21,411 bases of DNA from CAG-390 sp045636385 (GCA_045636385.1 JAZTXK010000036.1:1-21411), one strand, 5' to 3'. Positions 13,056 to 20,682 are shown, counted from the stretch's first letter. The notes: a model not told the origin generated them from the letters alone. Program-made: numbers and translations.

Positions 13056-14606
13056 TCAATTGTCGATCATCTTGTCAATGCTCTTGTTGAGCTCAGTCAT
13101 CATTCTCTTGAGCGTTCTTTCGTGAGTTGATTTCACGGTAGCCCAACTCGTAGAAGAAGCTGCGGCTCTGGAGGGAAATTCGCTCATGTAGGAAAGAGCG
13201 TCGGAGAAGATTCTGCCGAGGTCGAATATTATGGATTCGCGGACGATATCGAACATACGGGCAGAGTCACCCTTGCCTGCGGAGTCGGGAGTGTAGCGGT
13301 ACTTCATATTGTTCTCGAAGATCATAGGCGAGGTCTTGCGGTAAGCCTCGGACGCCATACACTCGATAACAGCGGAGCTCATCTGCGGGTCCTTTGCATT
13401 CTGCATTACGCACCAGAGAGAGAAAGGATTGCCGACGACGGTGATGTAATTATCCTGATTCTCATCGTAAAGCGGAACGGGAAGAATGCCGTATTCCCAC
13501 TCTACGTTACGGAGTGCGCCGTTGTGGTATGCATTATCTGCAACGTACGCGCGGTCGAGACGGAACAGGCAGTTGCCCTCGTTAAAGGTGAGGGAGTAGC
13601 TGCGGCTTCCGCCGTGGGGATTTACGTATGCATCGCCGGTCGCAAACCAAGCGCCGAGCTTATCAACGAGGTCAACGGTCTTCTGACCGAAGTATTCCTC
13701 GGAGATGGCAAGCTTCGTGTCCGTTCCGGGAACGAGGCACATCATATCCGAGCCGGTGTAGAATGCGTCAAGATGGAAATAGGTGGAGGTGAAGCCGTAC
13801 TGATCGTGGTCTGATATAGAACCGTCCTGATCGAGGTCGAGGTAAAGCTCGGAGGTGTACTCGATCATCTTGTCGATGGTCCACTTGTGGCTGTCAACGA
13901 GAGCAACCGGATCCTCGAGCTGGAGGTTCTTGAGCATATCCATATTGTAGTAAACGGCGTACATAAAGTGGAGTACGTTGGTTGAGATATCACCCGAAAC
14001 GAAGAAGAGGGAATCTTCGATCGTGCAGGTGTCAACCATCGATGCGGGCCACCAGGGCTGATCGAGGTTTATGTAGCTGTTCTCGATCTTGTTGACGTCC
14101 TGGATCAGACCGTTGGTAAGAAGGCTTCCTGCGGTTCTGGAATATGCGCCGATAATGTCGTAGAATGTGCCGCCCGAGTATGCGTTGCGGACGTAGTTGG
14201 TAAAGTTGGCGAGGTCGCCGCCGTCACCGGGAGTGCCGATCCACTCAAACGTAACGCCGATGCGGTCCTCTGTTGCAAGATTGCGGCGGTAGATAGCTTC
14301 CTTGACCATATCGCCGTCAGCCTCATCCTCGGTGACCTCAAATTCGGGACGCTCAACGTCATCCCAGTAGAGTATGGTAACCTTTTCGCCCTTGTAGTCG
14401 ATTTCCTCGGGAATATCGTCCTTCCAGAAGCCCTCAGCATCAAGATTGAGGTCTACTTCGGGAGTGGTTTCAGAGGGAGCAGCCTCGGTCTCTGCGGGCT
14501 CGGTGGTAACAACGTCTTCGCCGTTTGTGTCAGCACAAGAGGCGAGAGCGGGAACCAGCATCAGAACTGCACAGATAAGCGCGATAATTCTTGCGTAAAG
14601 TTTCAT
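13056..14606 (-). CDS. Extracellular solute-binding lipoprotein, paralogue B
   Basis: At 516 aa B has the same architecture as A without length change: lipobox LASC with Cys 24, acidic linker, QPWWP, FFVSGDIST and the EF-hand-like loop DLDQDGSISDHD at 257-268. It diverges from A and C mostly in the C-terminal quarter (for example SYMSEFPSRAAASSTSW and a more basic end, KSIDKMIDN) and around 315-365, the latter containing likely ligand-contacting loops (inference). In the middle it reads VNPHGGS as in C where A has VNPSGGS. It has its own promoter (14636-14664), AAGGAGG and terminator. The ligand may be related to but not the same as that of A and C. Confidence 0.9.
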   Translation of the reverse strand: MKLYARIIALICAVLMLVPALASCADTNGEDVVTTEPAETEAAPSETTPEVDLNLDAEGFWKDDIPEEIDYKGEKVTILYWDDVERPEFEVTEDEADGDMVKEAIYRRNLATEDRIGVTFEWIGTPGDGGDLANFTNYVRNAYSGGTFYDIIGAYSRTAGSLLTNGLIQDVNKIENSYINLDQPWWPASMVDTCTIEDSLFFVSGDISTNVLHFMYAVYYNMDMLKNLQLEDPVALVDSHKWTIDKMIEYTSELYLDLDQDGSISDHDQYGFTSTYFHLDAFYTGSDMMCLVPGTDTKLAISEEYFGQKTVDLVDKLGAWFATGDAYVNPHGGSRSYSLTFNEGNCLFRLDRAYVADNAYHNGALRNVEWEYGILPVPLYDENQDNYITVVGNPFSLWCVMQNAKDPQMSSAVIECMASEAYRKTSPMIFENNMKYRYTPDSAGKGDSARMFDIVRESIIFDLGRIFSDALSYMSEFPSRAAASSTSWATVKSTHERTLKRMMTELNKSIDKMIDN

Positions 14607-14635
14607 ATTATCCTCCTTAAGGTATAATTCAAACT

Positions 14636-14664
14636 ATTTTATCATATTTCTTGTTAATTATCAA
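14636..14664 (-). promoter_or_regulatory. Promoter of solute-binding gene B
   Basis: Minus strand TTGATA (14664-14659), 17 bases, TAAAAT (14641-14636). The spacer is nearly the same as that of A (ATTAACAA..AATATG). Confidence 0.82.
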
Positions 14665-14695
14665 GAGGAAATCGAAAAAAATGTTAAAAAAGACC

Positions 14696-14715
14696 GCGAG
14701 AGGCTTGCCTCCCGC
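14696..14715 (-). terminator. Terminator of solute-binding gene C
   Basis: GCGGGAGGC pairs with GCCTCTCGC (minus strand, one G-U pair, 2-base loop), followed by GGTCTTTTTTAA. It lies 21 bases after the stop codon of C. Confidence 0.85.
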
Positions 14716-14736
14716 TTTCTTTTTTATGAATTGAAT

Positions 14737-16290
14737 TTAATTGTCGAGAACTTCTTCAAGGCTCTTGTTGAGGTCGGACATAGATCTCTTGAGAGTTCTC
14801 TCGTACTGTGCCTTCATGGAAGCCCAGCTCGAGGATGTAGCAGCAGCCTTGGAGGGCATTTCGCTCATAAAGCTGAGAATATCGGAGAAGATACGGCCAA
14901 GGTCGAATGCGATCGACTCGCGGACGATATCGAACATACGCGCGCTGTCACCCTTGCCTGCGGAGTCGGGAGTGTAACGGTACTTCATATTATTCTCGAA
15001 GATCATGGGAGAGGTCTTTCTGTAACCCTCGGAAGCCATGCACTCGATAACTGCGGAGCTCATCTGAGCGTCCTTGGCGTTCTGCATTACGCACCAGAGA
15101 GTGAAGGGGTTACCTACAACGGTGATGTAGTTTTCCTGAGACTCATCGTACTTCGGAACGGGAAGAATACCGTATTCCCAGTCTGCGTTACGGAGGGGAG
15201 CGGTGCCGCCGCCATACTGGTTGTCAGCCATGTATACACGGTTCAGACAGAAGAGAGCGTTGCCTTCCTCGAAGGGAGCGCCGTAGTCGATGCTGCCGCC
15301 GTGGGGGTTTACGTATGTATCGCCGGTCTTGAACCAGGTGCCGAGCTTGTCAACGAGGTCGATGGTCTTCTGACCGAAGAAGTCCTCGGAGATAGCGAGG
15401 GTGGTATCGGTGCCGGGAACGAGGCACATCATATTAGAGCCGGTGTAGAACGCATCAAGGTGGTAGTATGTGGTGCAGAAGCCGTACTGGTCCATATCGG
15501 ATGCGTCGCCTGTCTGGTCAAGGTCGATGTAAAGCTCGGAGGAGAGCTCGATGAGGGCGTCGATAGTCCACTTGTTGCTGTCTACAAGCGCAACGGGATC
15601 CTCAAGATTGAGGTTTGAAAGCATCTCCATGTTGTAGTAAACGGCATACATAAAGTGGAGCACGTTGGTAGAGATATCGCCCGAAACGAAGAAAAGGGAA
15701 TCGTCGATCGAGCAGGTGTTTACCATCGACTTGGGCCACCAGGGCTGATCTACGTTGATGTAGCTGTCCTCAATAGCGTTGAGGTCCTGGATGAAGCCGT
15801 TGGTGAGAAGCATACCTGCGGTTCTCGAGTAGGTAGCGATGATGTCGTAGAATGTACCGCCCGAGTAAGCGTTGCGGACGTAGTTGGTGAAGTTCGCGCG
15901 GTCGCCCGAGTCGCCGGGGGTGCCGATCCACTCAAAGGTAATGCCCATGCGCTCTTCGGTGGCGATGTTACGGCGGTAGATAGCCTCCTTGACCATATCG
16001 CCGTCTGCCTCTTCCTCGGTTACCTCGAACTCGGGACGCTCAACGTCATCCCAGTAGAGAAGGGAAACGGTCTCGCCTTTGTAGTCAATTTCGTCGGGAA
16101 GATCATCCTTCCAGAAGCCCTGATCATCAAGATTGAGGTCTACTTCGGGGGTGGTTTCAGAGGGTGCAGCCTCGGTCTGTGCGGGTTCGGTAGTGGTGTC
16201 TCCGCCGTTTGTGTTGGCACAGGAAACAAGCGCGGGAACCAGCATCATAATTGCGCAGATAAGCGCGATGATTCTTGCGTAAAGTTTCAT
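14737..16290 (-). CDS. Extracellular solute-binding lipoprotein, paralogue C
   Basis: With the ATG at 16290 (AAGGAGG just upstream) this is 517 aa; an upstream in-frame ATG at 16329 lies at the promoter and is rejected. The lipobox is LVSC with Cys 24. The N-terminal linker is one residue shorter than in A, and the loop before PLRNADWEYG is two residues longer (GGGTAPLRN), a difference shared in part with E (GGTGPLRE). The EF-hand-like loop, DLDQTGDASDMD, has Thr in place of Asp at its fifth position, which could weaken metal binding. Apart from its N-terminus it is the closest relative of A by eye. Promoter 16320-16348; terminator 14696-14715. Confidence 0.9.
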   Translation of the reverse strand: MKLYARIIALICAIMMLVPALVSCANTNGGDTTTEPAQTEAAPSETTPEVDLNLDDQGFWKDDLPDEIDYKGETVSLLYWDDVERPEFEVTEEEADGDMVKEAIYRRNIATEERMGITFEWIGTPGDSGDRANFTNYVRNAYSGGTFYDIIATYSRTAGMLLTNGFIQDLNAIEDSYINVDQPWWPKSMVNTCSIDDSLFFVSGDISTNVLHFMYAVYYNMEMLSNLNLEDPVALVDSNKWTIDALIELSSELYIDLDQTGDASDMDQYGFCTTYYHLDAFYTGSNMMCLVPGTDTTLAISEDFFGQKTIDLVDKLGTWFKTGDTYVNPHGGSIDYGAPFEEGNALFCLNRVYMADNQYGGGTAPLRNADWEYGILPVPKYDESQENYITVVGNPFTLWCVMQNAKDAQMSSAVIECMASEGYRKTSPMIFENNMKYRYTPDSAGKGDSARMFDIVRESIAFDLGRIFSDILSFMSEMPSKAAATSSSWASMKAQYERTLKRSMSDLNKSLEEVLDN

Positions 16291-16319
16291 AATAACCTCC
16301 TTGGGTTTTGTTTGATTTA

Positions 16320-16348
16320 ATTTTACCATATTATACGCGAATAGTCAA
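16320..16348 (-). promoter_or_regulatory. Promoter of solute-binding gene C
   Basis: Minus strand TTGACT (16348-16343), 17 bases ending TATGG, TAAAAT (16325-16320). Confidence 0.82.
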
Positions 16349-16423
16349 GTGTTTTTAGCAATTTTTGCACAAAAATCAAACGTCACAGAGATATGCAAAC
16401 GATGTGTGATCCCAAAAGAAAAA

Positions 16424-16463
16424 TCTCGGATATCAAGAAGCATTCGCTTCAAAATATCCGAGA
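16424..16463 (-). terminator. Terminator of solute-binding gene D
   Basis: CTCGGATAT (16425-16433) pairs with ATATCCGAG (16454-16462), plus one flanking pair. A smaller GAAGC/GCTTC hairpin sits inside. The minus strand continues TTTTTCTTTTG. It lies 37 bases after the stop of D and has the same arms as the terminator of E. Confidence 0.82.
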
Positions 16464-16499
16464 AATTTTATTTACTTAAATTCTGTACTGCGCGAGGGA

Positions 16500-18050
16500 T
16501 TACTCGCCGAGCGCACTCGCCAGTCCCTTGTTAAGGTCAGCGAGGTTCTTCTTGAGCGCGTTAGCCTGCTGCTTGCCCGAGGTTGCCCAGGAAACGCCGT
16601 CGAGAGCCGCGCGGAGGGGCTTTTCGCTGATGTAGTTCATTTCAGCCGCAAACATTCTTCCGAGATCGAAGGAGATCTTTTCGCGGATAAGGTCGAACAT
16701 ACGCGCGCCGTCGCCCTTGTTAGCCGAGTCGGGAGTGTAGCGGTACTTCATATTGTTCTCAAAGAGTGCGGGAGAGGTCTTGCGGTAGCCCTCGGAGCCC
16801 ATGCACTCGATAACTGCGGTGCTCATAGAGGGATCCCCTGCGCCGTCCATAATGCACCAGAGAGTGAAGGGGTTACCGATAAGGGTGATGTAGTCCTCCT
16901 GATTCTCATCGTAGAGAGGATTGGGAAGGATGCCGTATTCCCAGTCAGCGTGACGGAGCTTACCGCCGCCGTACTGCGCGTCCGCGATGTAAACGCGGTT
17001 CTGGGTGAAGAGAGCTCTGCCATCTGCGAATACGAGGTCGTTCTTAAGGCTTCCTCCGGGAGGGTTGATGTAGGTGTCGCCCTGATCGAACCAAGCAGAG
17101 AGCTTATCGACGAGGTCGATGGTCTTCTGGCTGAGGTAGTCGTCGGAGATCTTGAGGACCTTGCCGTCGGTTGCGGGCTCAAGGAGCATCATACCCGAGC
17201 CCGAGTAGAATGCCTCGAGGTGGAAGTAGTTGGAGGTAAAGCCGAAGACGTCGTCATCCGAGGGGCCGCCCGACTGGTCGGCGTCCTGATAGATCTCTGC
17301 GGTCATTTCAATGAGCTTGTCGATTGTCCATGTCTTGTTGTCAACCATCTTGACGGGATCCTCGAGACCGAGGTTCTTGAGCATATCCATATTGTAGTAA
17401 AGAGCGTACATCATATGGAGGAGGTTGGTCGAAACGTCGCCCGAAACGAAGAAGAGGGAATCCTTGATCGAGCAGGTCTTGAGCATAGCCTCGGGCCACC
17501 AGGGCATATCGAAGTTGAGGTAGGAGTTCTCAACGGTGTTGAGATCGGTAAGAAGTCCGTTTGCCGAGAGGGAAGCGGAGGTTCTCGAGTAGGTTGCGAT
17601 AACATCGTAGTAAACGCCCGCGGAATGGCTGTTTTGAACGTGGTTTACGAAAGCCTTGAGATCGTTCGAGTCGCCGGGCTGCTCGGACCATACGAGCTTG
17701 ACGCCGAGCTTTGCCTCGGTTGCAATATTTCTCTCGTAGATCGCGTCAACGACGAGGTCGAGTCCGGTCTCGCTCTCAAGAACTTCAAACTCGGGACGCT
17801 CAACGTCCTCCCAAACGAGGATGCTGACCTCCTCACCATTGTAGTTGAGATCCTCGGGGAGCTTGGACTTGAGGTATCCGTCGTCATCATAATTGGGATC
17901 CTTGGTCTCTTCCGGCTCGGTCTGAATCGCTTCGGTCGAAGCGATCGCTTCGGTCGTTTCCTCACCGCTTCCGGTTTCCGCACAAGCGGCAAAAAGCGAG
18001 AGAACCATAACGAGCGCACAGAGAAGAGAAATGATCTTTGTGAGTTTCAT
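16500..18050 (-). CDS. Extracellular solute-binding lipoprotein, paralogue D
   Basis: This 516-aa copy is the most divergent of the five together with E. The signal peptide ends in FAAC with the lipid Cys at 23. The linker is Glu/Thr-rich but unlike A-C. Shared landmarks remain: WEDVERPEF, YSRTSAS, MPWWP, FFVSGDVST, WEYGILPNPLYD and the KTSPALFENNMKYRYTPDS block. The EF-hand-like loop is DADQSGGPSDDD, keeping acidic first, third and twelfth positions. D and E share features absent from A-C, such as ETGLD after the first strand, QNRVY(I/L)ADAQY and YITL(I/L)GNP, so they form a second subgroup. Promoter 18088-18116; ribosome binding site AAAGGAG with a longer spacer. Confidence 0.9.
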   Translation of the reverse strand: MKLTKIISLLCALVMVLSLFAACAETGSGEETTEAIASTEAIQTEPEETKDPNYDDDGYLKSKLPEDLNYNGEEVSILVWEDVERPEFEVLESETGLDLVVDAIYERNIATEAKLGVKLVWSEQPGDSNDLKAFVNHVQNSHSAGVYYDVIATYSRTSASLSANGLLTDLNTVENSYLNFDMPWWPEAMLKTCSIKDSLFFVSGDVSTNLLHMMYALYYNMDMLKNLGLEDPVKMVDNKTWTIDKLIEMTAEIYQDADQSGGPSDDDVFGFTSNYFHLEAFYSGSGMMLLEPATDGKVLKISDDYLSQKTIDLVDKLSAWFDQGDTYINPPGGSLKNDLVFADGRALFTQNRVYIADAQYGGGKLRHADWEYGILPNPLYDENQEDYITLIGNPFTLWCIMDGAGDPSMSTAVIECMGSEGYRKTSPALFENNMKYRYTPDSANKGDGARMFDLIREKISFDLGRMFAAEMNYISEKPLRAALDGVSWATSGKQQANALKKNLADLNKGLASALGE

Positions 18051-18087
18051 TCTGTTGATTTCTCCTTTGGAAATAATATTTCATTTT

Positions 18088-18116
18088 ATTTTACCATATT
18101 TTCGGGGAAAAGTCAA
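18088..18116 (-). promoter_or_regulatory. Promoter of solute-binding gene D
   Basis: Minus strand TTGACT (18116-18111), 17 bases ending TATGG, TAAAAT (18093-18088). Confidence 0.82.
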
Positions 18117-18218
18117 GGGCAGATTAGTTGCTGGTTTTTAGTTGCCGGTTGAAGGAAAATTTTCTTGTCTTCAATGTTAATGATCCATTGTTGAGCAGGA
18201 AATTTTAACACCTGAATA

Positions 18219-18268
18219 AAAAATCTCGGATATTGAGAAGCGATGGCTCCAAAATATCCGAGATTTTT
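18219..18268 (-). terminator. Terminator of solute-binding gene E
   Basis: A 15-bp perfect stem (AAAAATCTCGGATAT, 18219-18233, with 18254-18268) has T-rich tails on both strands. It lies 23 bases after the stop of E. The CTCGGATAT/ATATCCGAG arms are identical to those behind D. Confidence 0.88.
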
Positions 18269-18291
18269 ATTAAATTAAACTATTACTTAGA

Positions 18292-19842
18292 TCAGCCAAC
18301 GATCTGCTCAAGCGACTTGTTGAGAGTGCTCATCGCTCTGGTGAGCGCGACCTTCTGCTGCTTCATGATGGTTGCCCAGCTTGTGCGGTTAGCGGCAGCG
18401 TCGGAGGGCATTTCGCTCATGTAGGAAAGGCTGTCGGAGAAGAGTCTGCCGAGGTCGAAGTTGATGTTGGTACGGATGATATCGAACATACGCGCGCCGT
18501 CGCCCTTACCTGCGGTGTCGGGAGTGTAGCGGTACTTCATATTGTTCTCAAAGAGTGCGGGAGAGGTCTTGCGGTAAGCCTCGGAAGCGAAGCACTCAAG
18601 AACTGCGGTGCTCATCTGGGGATCCTTTGCGTTAGCCATTATGCACCAGAGGGTGATGGGGTTGCCGAGGAGGGTGATGTAATCTTCCTGATTCTCGTCG
18701 TAAAGAGGAGTGGGAAGGATACCGAATTCCCAGTCAACCTCGCGGAGGGGACCCGTGCCGCCCGCGTACTGAGCGTCGGCAAGGTATACGCGGTTCTGAA
18801 TGAATACGCATCTGCCCTCGCAGAAGGGGGTATCCTCGTTCCAGCTCTCGCCGCGGGCACTTACGTAGGAGTCGCCCTGATTGAACCATGCGCCGAGCTT
18901 ATCTGCGAGAGCAATTGCCTTTTCGCTGTAGAAGTCGTCGGAGATCTTGAGGATTCCGGAGGGATCGTCCTCAACGAGGCGGAGACCCGAGCCGGAGTAG
19001 AACGCGTCAAGATGGAAGTAGGAGGAAGAGAAGCCATACTGGTCGCCCTCGGATGCCTTGCCATCCTGGTCGAGGTCAACGTAGAGGTTGTCGGTCATCT
19101 CGATAAGCTTATCGAGTGTCCATGTTTTGTTGTCTACGAGCTCAATGGGATTCTCGAGGTTAAGGGTCGCGAGAAGGTCCATGTTGTAGTAAACAGCGTA
19201 CATAAAGTGAAGAATGTTGGTCGAAATATCGCCCGAGACGAAGAAAAGGGAATCGTTGATCGAGCAGGTCTCTACCATGCATTCGGGCCACCAGGGCTTT
19301 TCGAAGTTGAGGTAGCTGTCGTCGATAGCGTTGATGTCCTGAAGAAGACCGTCAACGCAGAGCATAGCAGCGGTACGGGAGTATGTAGCGATGATATCAA
19401 AGAAGGTGCCGCCCGAGTAGCAGTTCTGAACGTAGTTGGCGAACGCCGCGCGGTTGGAGTTGTTACCCTTCTGCATGGTCCATTCGAGGGTCACGCCCAG
19501 ACGGTCCTCAACAGCGAGGTTACGGTTGTAGATAGCGTCCTTGACCATATCGAGGCCGGTCTCGTCCTCGAGGATTTCGAACTCGGGACGCTCAACGTCT
19601 TCCCATCCGAGGATGGAAACGGTCTCGCCCTTGTAGTCGAGCTCGTCGGGGAGGTCGTCGCGCTCGTAGCCGTCCTTGTCCTTGCCGTCGTCAACGGGAA
19701 CGGTCTCCTCGTCGGGAGCCTGAGTCTGTGCATTGGGAGCGGTGGTATCTTCGCCGCCCTGAGTGTTTGCACAGGATGCAAAGCAGGGAACAAGAAGGAT
19801 GACTGCGCAAAGCAGAGCAATGATTCTTGCAAAATTTTTCAT
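18292..19842 (-). CDS. Extracellular solute-binding lipoprotein, paralogue E
   Basis: E is 516 aa, with lipobox FASC and Cys 24. Its signal peptide (ARIIALLCAV) resembles A-C, while much of the mature protein follows D (WEDVERPEFE, ETGLD, QNRVYLADAQY, YITLLGNP, ALFENNMKYRY). The EF-hand-like loop is DLDQDGKASEGD, the same type as A. The segment after GDSY reads VSARGESWNED where A-D have a VNP or INP followed by GGS, so a conserved turn near the likely ligand site is replaced. It is the first gene of the array in the direction of transcription and is divergent from rpsO. Promoter 19877-19905; AAGGAG before the ATG. Confidence 0.9.
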   Translation of the reverse strand: MKNFARIIALLCAVILLVPCFASCANTQGGEDTTAPNAQTQAPDEETVPVDDGKDKDGYERDDLPDELDYKGETVSILGWEDVERPEFEILEDETGLDMVKDAIYNRNLAVEDRLGVTLEWTMQKGNNSNRAAFANYVQNCYSGGTFFDIIATYSRTAAMLCVDGLLQDINAIDDSYLNFEKPWWPECMVETCSINDSLFFVSGDISTNILHFMYAVYYNMDLLATLNLENPIELVDNKTWTLDKLIEMTDNLYVDLDQDGKASEGDQYGFSSSYFHLDAFYSGSGLRLVEDDPSGILKISDDFYSEKAIALADKLGAWFNQGDSYVSARGESWNEDTPFCEGRCVFIQNRVYLADAQYAGGTGPLREVDWEFGILPTPLYDENQEDYITLLGNPITLWCIMANAKDPQMSTAVLECFASEAYRKTSPALFENNMKYRYTPDTAGKGDGARMFDIIRTNINFDLGRLFSDSLSYMSEMPSDAAANRTSWATIMKQQKVALTRAMSTLNKSLEQIVG

Positions 19843-19876
19843 AGGAATCTCCTTAAAAGTGTTTTTTACAGTTTAT

Positions 19877-19905
19877 ATTTTACCATAAATAAGAATTGTT
19901 GTCAA
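19877..19905 (-). promoter_or_regulatory. Promoter of solute-binding gene E
   Basis: Minus strand TTGACA (19905-19900), 17 bases ending TATGG, TAAAAT (19882-19877). This has the consensus -35 hexamer, the best of the five. Confidence 0.85.
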
Positions 19906-20030
19906 TCGTAATTTCTACAAATGTAAGTAACGGCGTTTGTCAAAATCGCACAAAAACGAAATTTTAAAATTTAATATAATAATAAAAGATAAAAAATTGT
20001 GAACGGATTCTAAAACTTCAAAAAAAGCCC

Positions 20031-20059
20031 TTTACTTTTTCTCATAATTGTGGTATAAT
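20031..20059 (+). promoter_or_regulatory. Promoter of rpsO
   Basis: TTTACT (20031-20036), 17 bases ending TGTGG, TATAAT (20054-20059). It leaves a leader of about 100 bases before the rpsO ATG. Confidence 0.75.
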
Positions 20060-20065
20060 TCTTCT

Positions 20066-20165
20066 CGAATGACGCCGGCTCGGTTTTCGGATAAAGGCAC
20101 AAAGTGCACTTCACCCACCGATCGCTGTGCCCGCGCATAAAATATTTTTCATGAGGTGAAAAACA
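20066..20165 (+). promoter_or_regulatory. Structured rpsO leader, candidate S15 autoregulation site
   Basis: GGCACA (20096-20101) can pair with TGTGCC (20126-20131). As an alternative, TTCACC (20110-20115) can pair with GGTGAA (20155-20160), which covers the ribosome binding site GAGGTGAA. S15 is known to repress its own mRNA in several bacteria through leader structures. Folding here is by eye only. Confidence 0.5.
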
Positions 20166-20429
20166 ATGACTAAGGCTGAAAAGCAGGCAATCATCGCCGA
20201 GTACGCAACTTGCGAAGGCGATACCGGATCCCCCGAGGTACAGATCGCGATTCTTACCCACAGAATCAATTCTCTCAACGAGCATCTCAAGGCTAACACC
20301 CACGACAACCACAGCCGTCGCGGACTCCTTAAGATGGTTGGACGCAGAAGAAATCTTCTCAAGTATCTGATGAACAACGATATCGAGCGCTACCGTTCGA
20401 TCATCGCAAGACTCGACATCAGAAAGTAA
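20166..20429 (+). CDS. rpsO: 30S ribosomal protein S15
   Basis: This 87-aa protein is full length for S15, which binds 16S rRNA in the platform of the small subunit early in assembly. Family signatures are clear: DTGSPEVQIAILTHRI (19-34), L-x-x-H-x-K (37-42), HDNHSRRGLLKMVGRRR (46-62) and the ending RLDIRK. The conserved His and Arg residues of the rRNA-binding loop are intact. The ATG at 20166 has GAGGTGAA upstream. It precedes pnp, the classic bacterial order, and is divergent from the solute-binding array. Confidence 0.98.
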   Translation: MTKAEKQAIIAEYATCEGDTGSPEVQIAILTHRINSLNEHLKANTHDNHSRRGLLKMVGRRRNLLKYLMNNDIERYRSIIARLDIRK

Positions 20430-20436
20430 TACGGAT

Positions 20437-20480
20437 GGGGCAAGAAGGACGGTCGCGCTTGACGTGCCGCCCCTTGCCCC
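20437..20480 (+). terminator. Hairpin behind rpsO
   Basis: GGGGCAAG (20437-20444) pairs with CTTGCCCC (20473-20480), with a large loop. The sequence AAATGTATTTT follows. It starts 7 bases after the stop codon and may end or trim the rpsO message before pnp; the T-tail is imperfect. Confidence 0.6.
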
Positions 20481-20491
20481 AAATGTATTTT

Positions 20492-20549
20492 AGAGTGAAG
20501 AGTGAAGAGTGAAGAGTTGAGGTGAATTTCCTCGCTGCGCTCGGAAATT
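20492..20549 (+). repeat. Heptamer tandem tract plus stem-loop, copy 3
   Basis: AGAGTGA occurs three times in a row (20492-20512), then AGAGTTGA. A stem-loop follows: AATTTCC (20525-20531), TCGCTGCGCTC, GGAAATT (20543-20549). The layout is as at 10083-10145 and 10336-10398, with a different heptamer and two changed loop bases. Confidence 0.72.
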
Positions 20550-20572
20550 TTCATTAAAAAATAAAAAACTAA

Positions 20573-20653
20573 CGTCCGCAAAAGGATTAGCAGTTAACAT
20601 CGCGCACAAGGCTTGATTGCGCGTAATGTTAAGTGCTAAACCATTGGCGGATG
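20573..20653 (+). promoter_or_regulatory. pnp: Long imperfect hairpin in the pnp leader
   Basis: The arms 20573-20606 and 20618-20653 pair along nearly their whole length. The blocks are CGCGCA with TGCGCG, TTAACAT with ATGTTAA, and GCGGAC-type pairing at the base, with a few mismatches and bulges. The hairpin ends 29 bases before the pnp ATG. In Escherichia coli, pnp is autoregulated through a leader hairpin cut by RNase III and then attacked by PNPase; this structure is a candidate counterpart. Confidence 0.6.
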
Positions 20654-20682
20654 AATATAAAATTTTTTGGAGGTACAAAATT

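Noticed and set aside
16291..16329. Upstream ATG at 16329 as the start of solute-binding gene C
   Set aside because: It lies at the promoter and places the AAGGAGG site inside the coding region; all paralogues start at the equivalent of 16290.
20492..20520. Short direct repeats that might suggest a CRISPR array
   Set aside because: Units are 7 bases with no spacers, and no cas genes are present.
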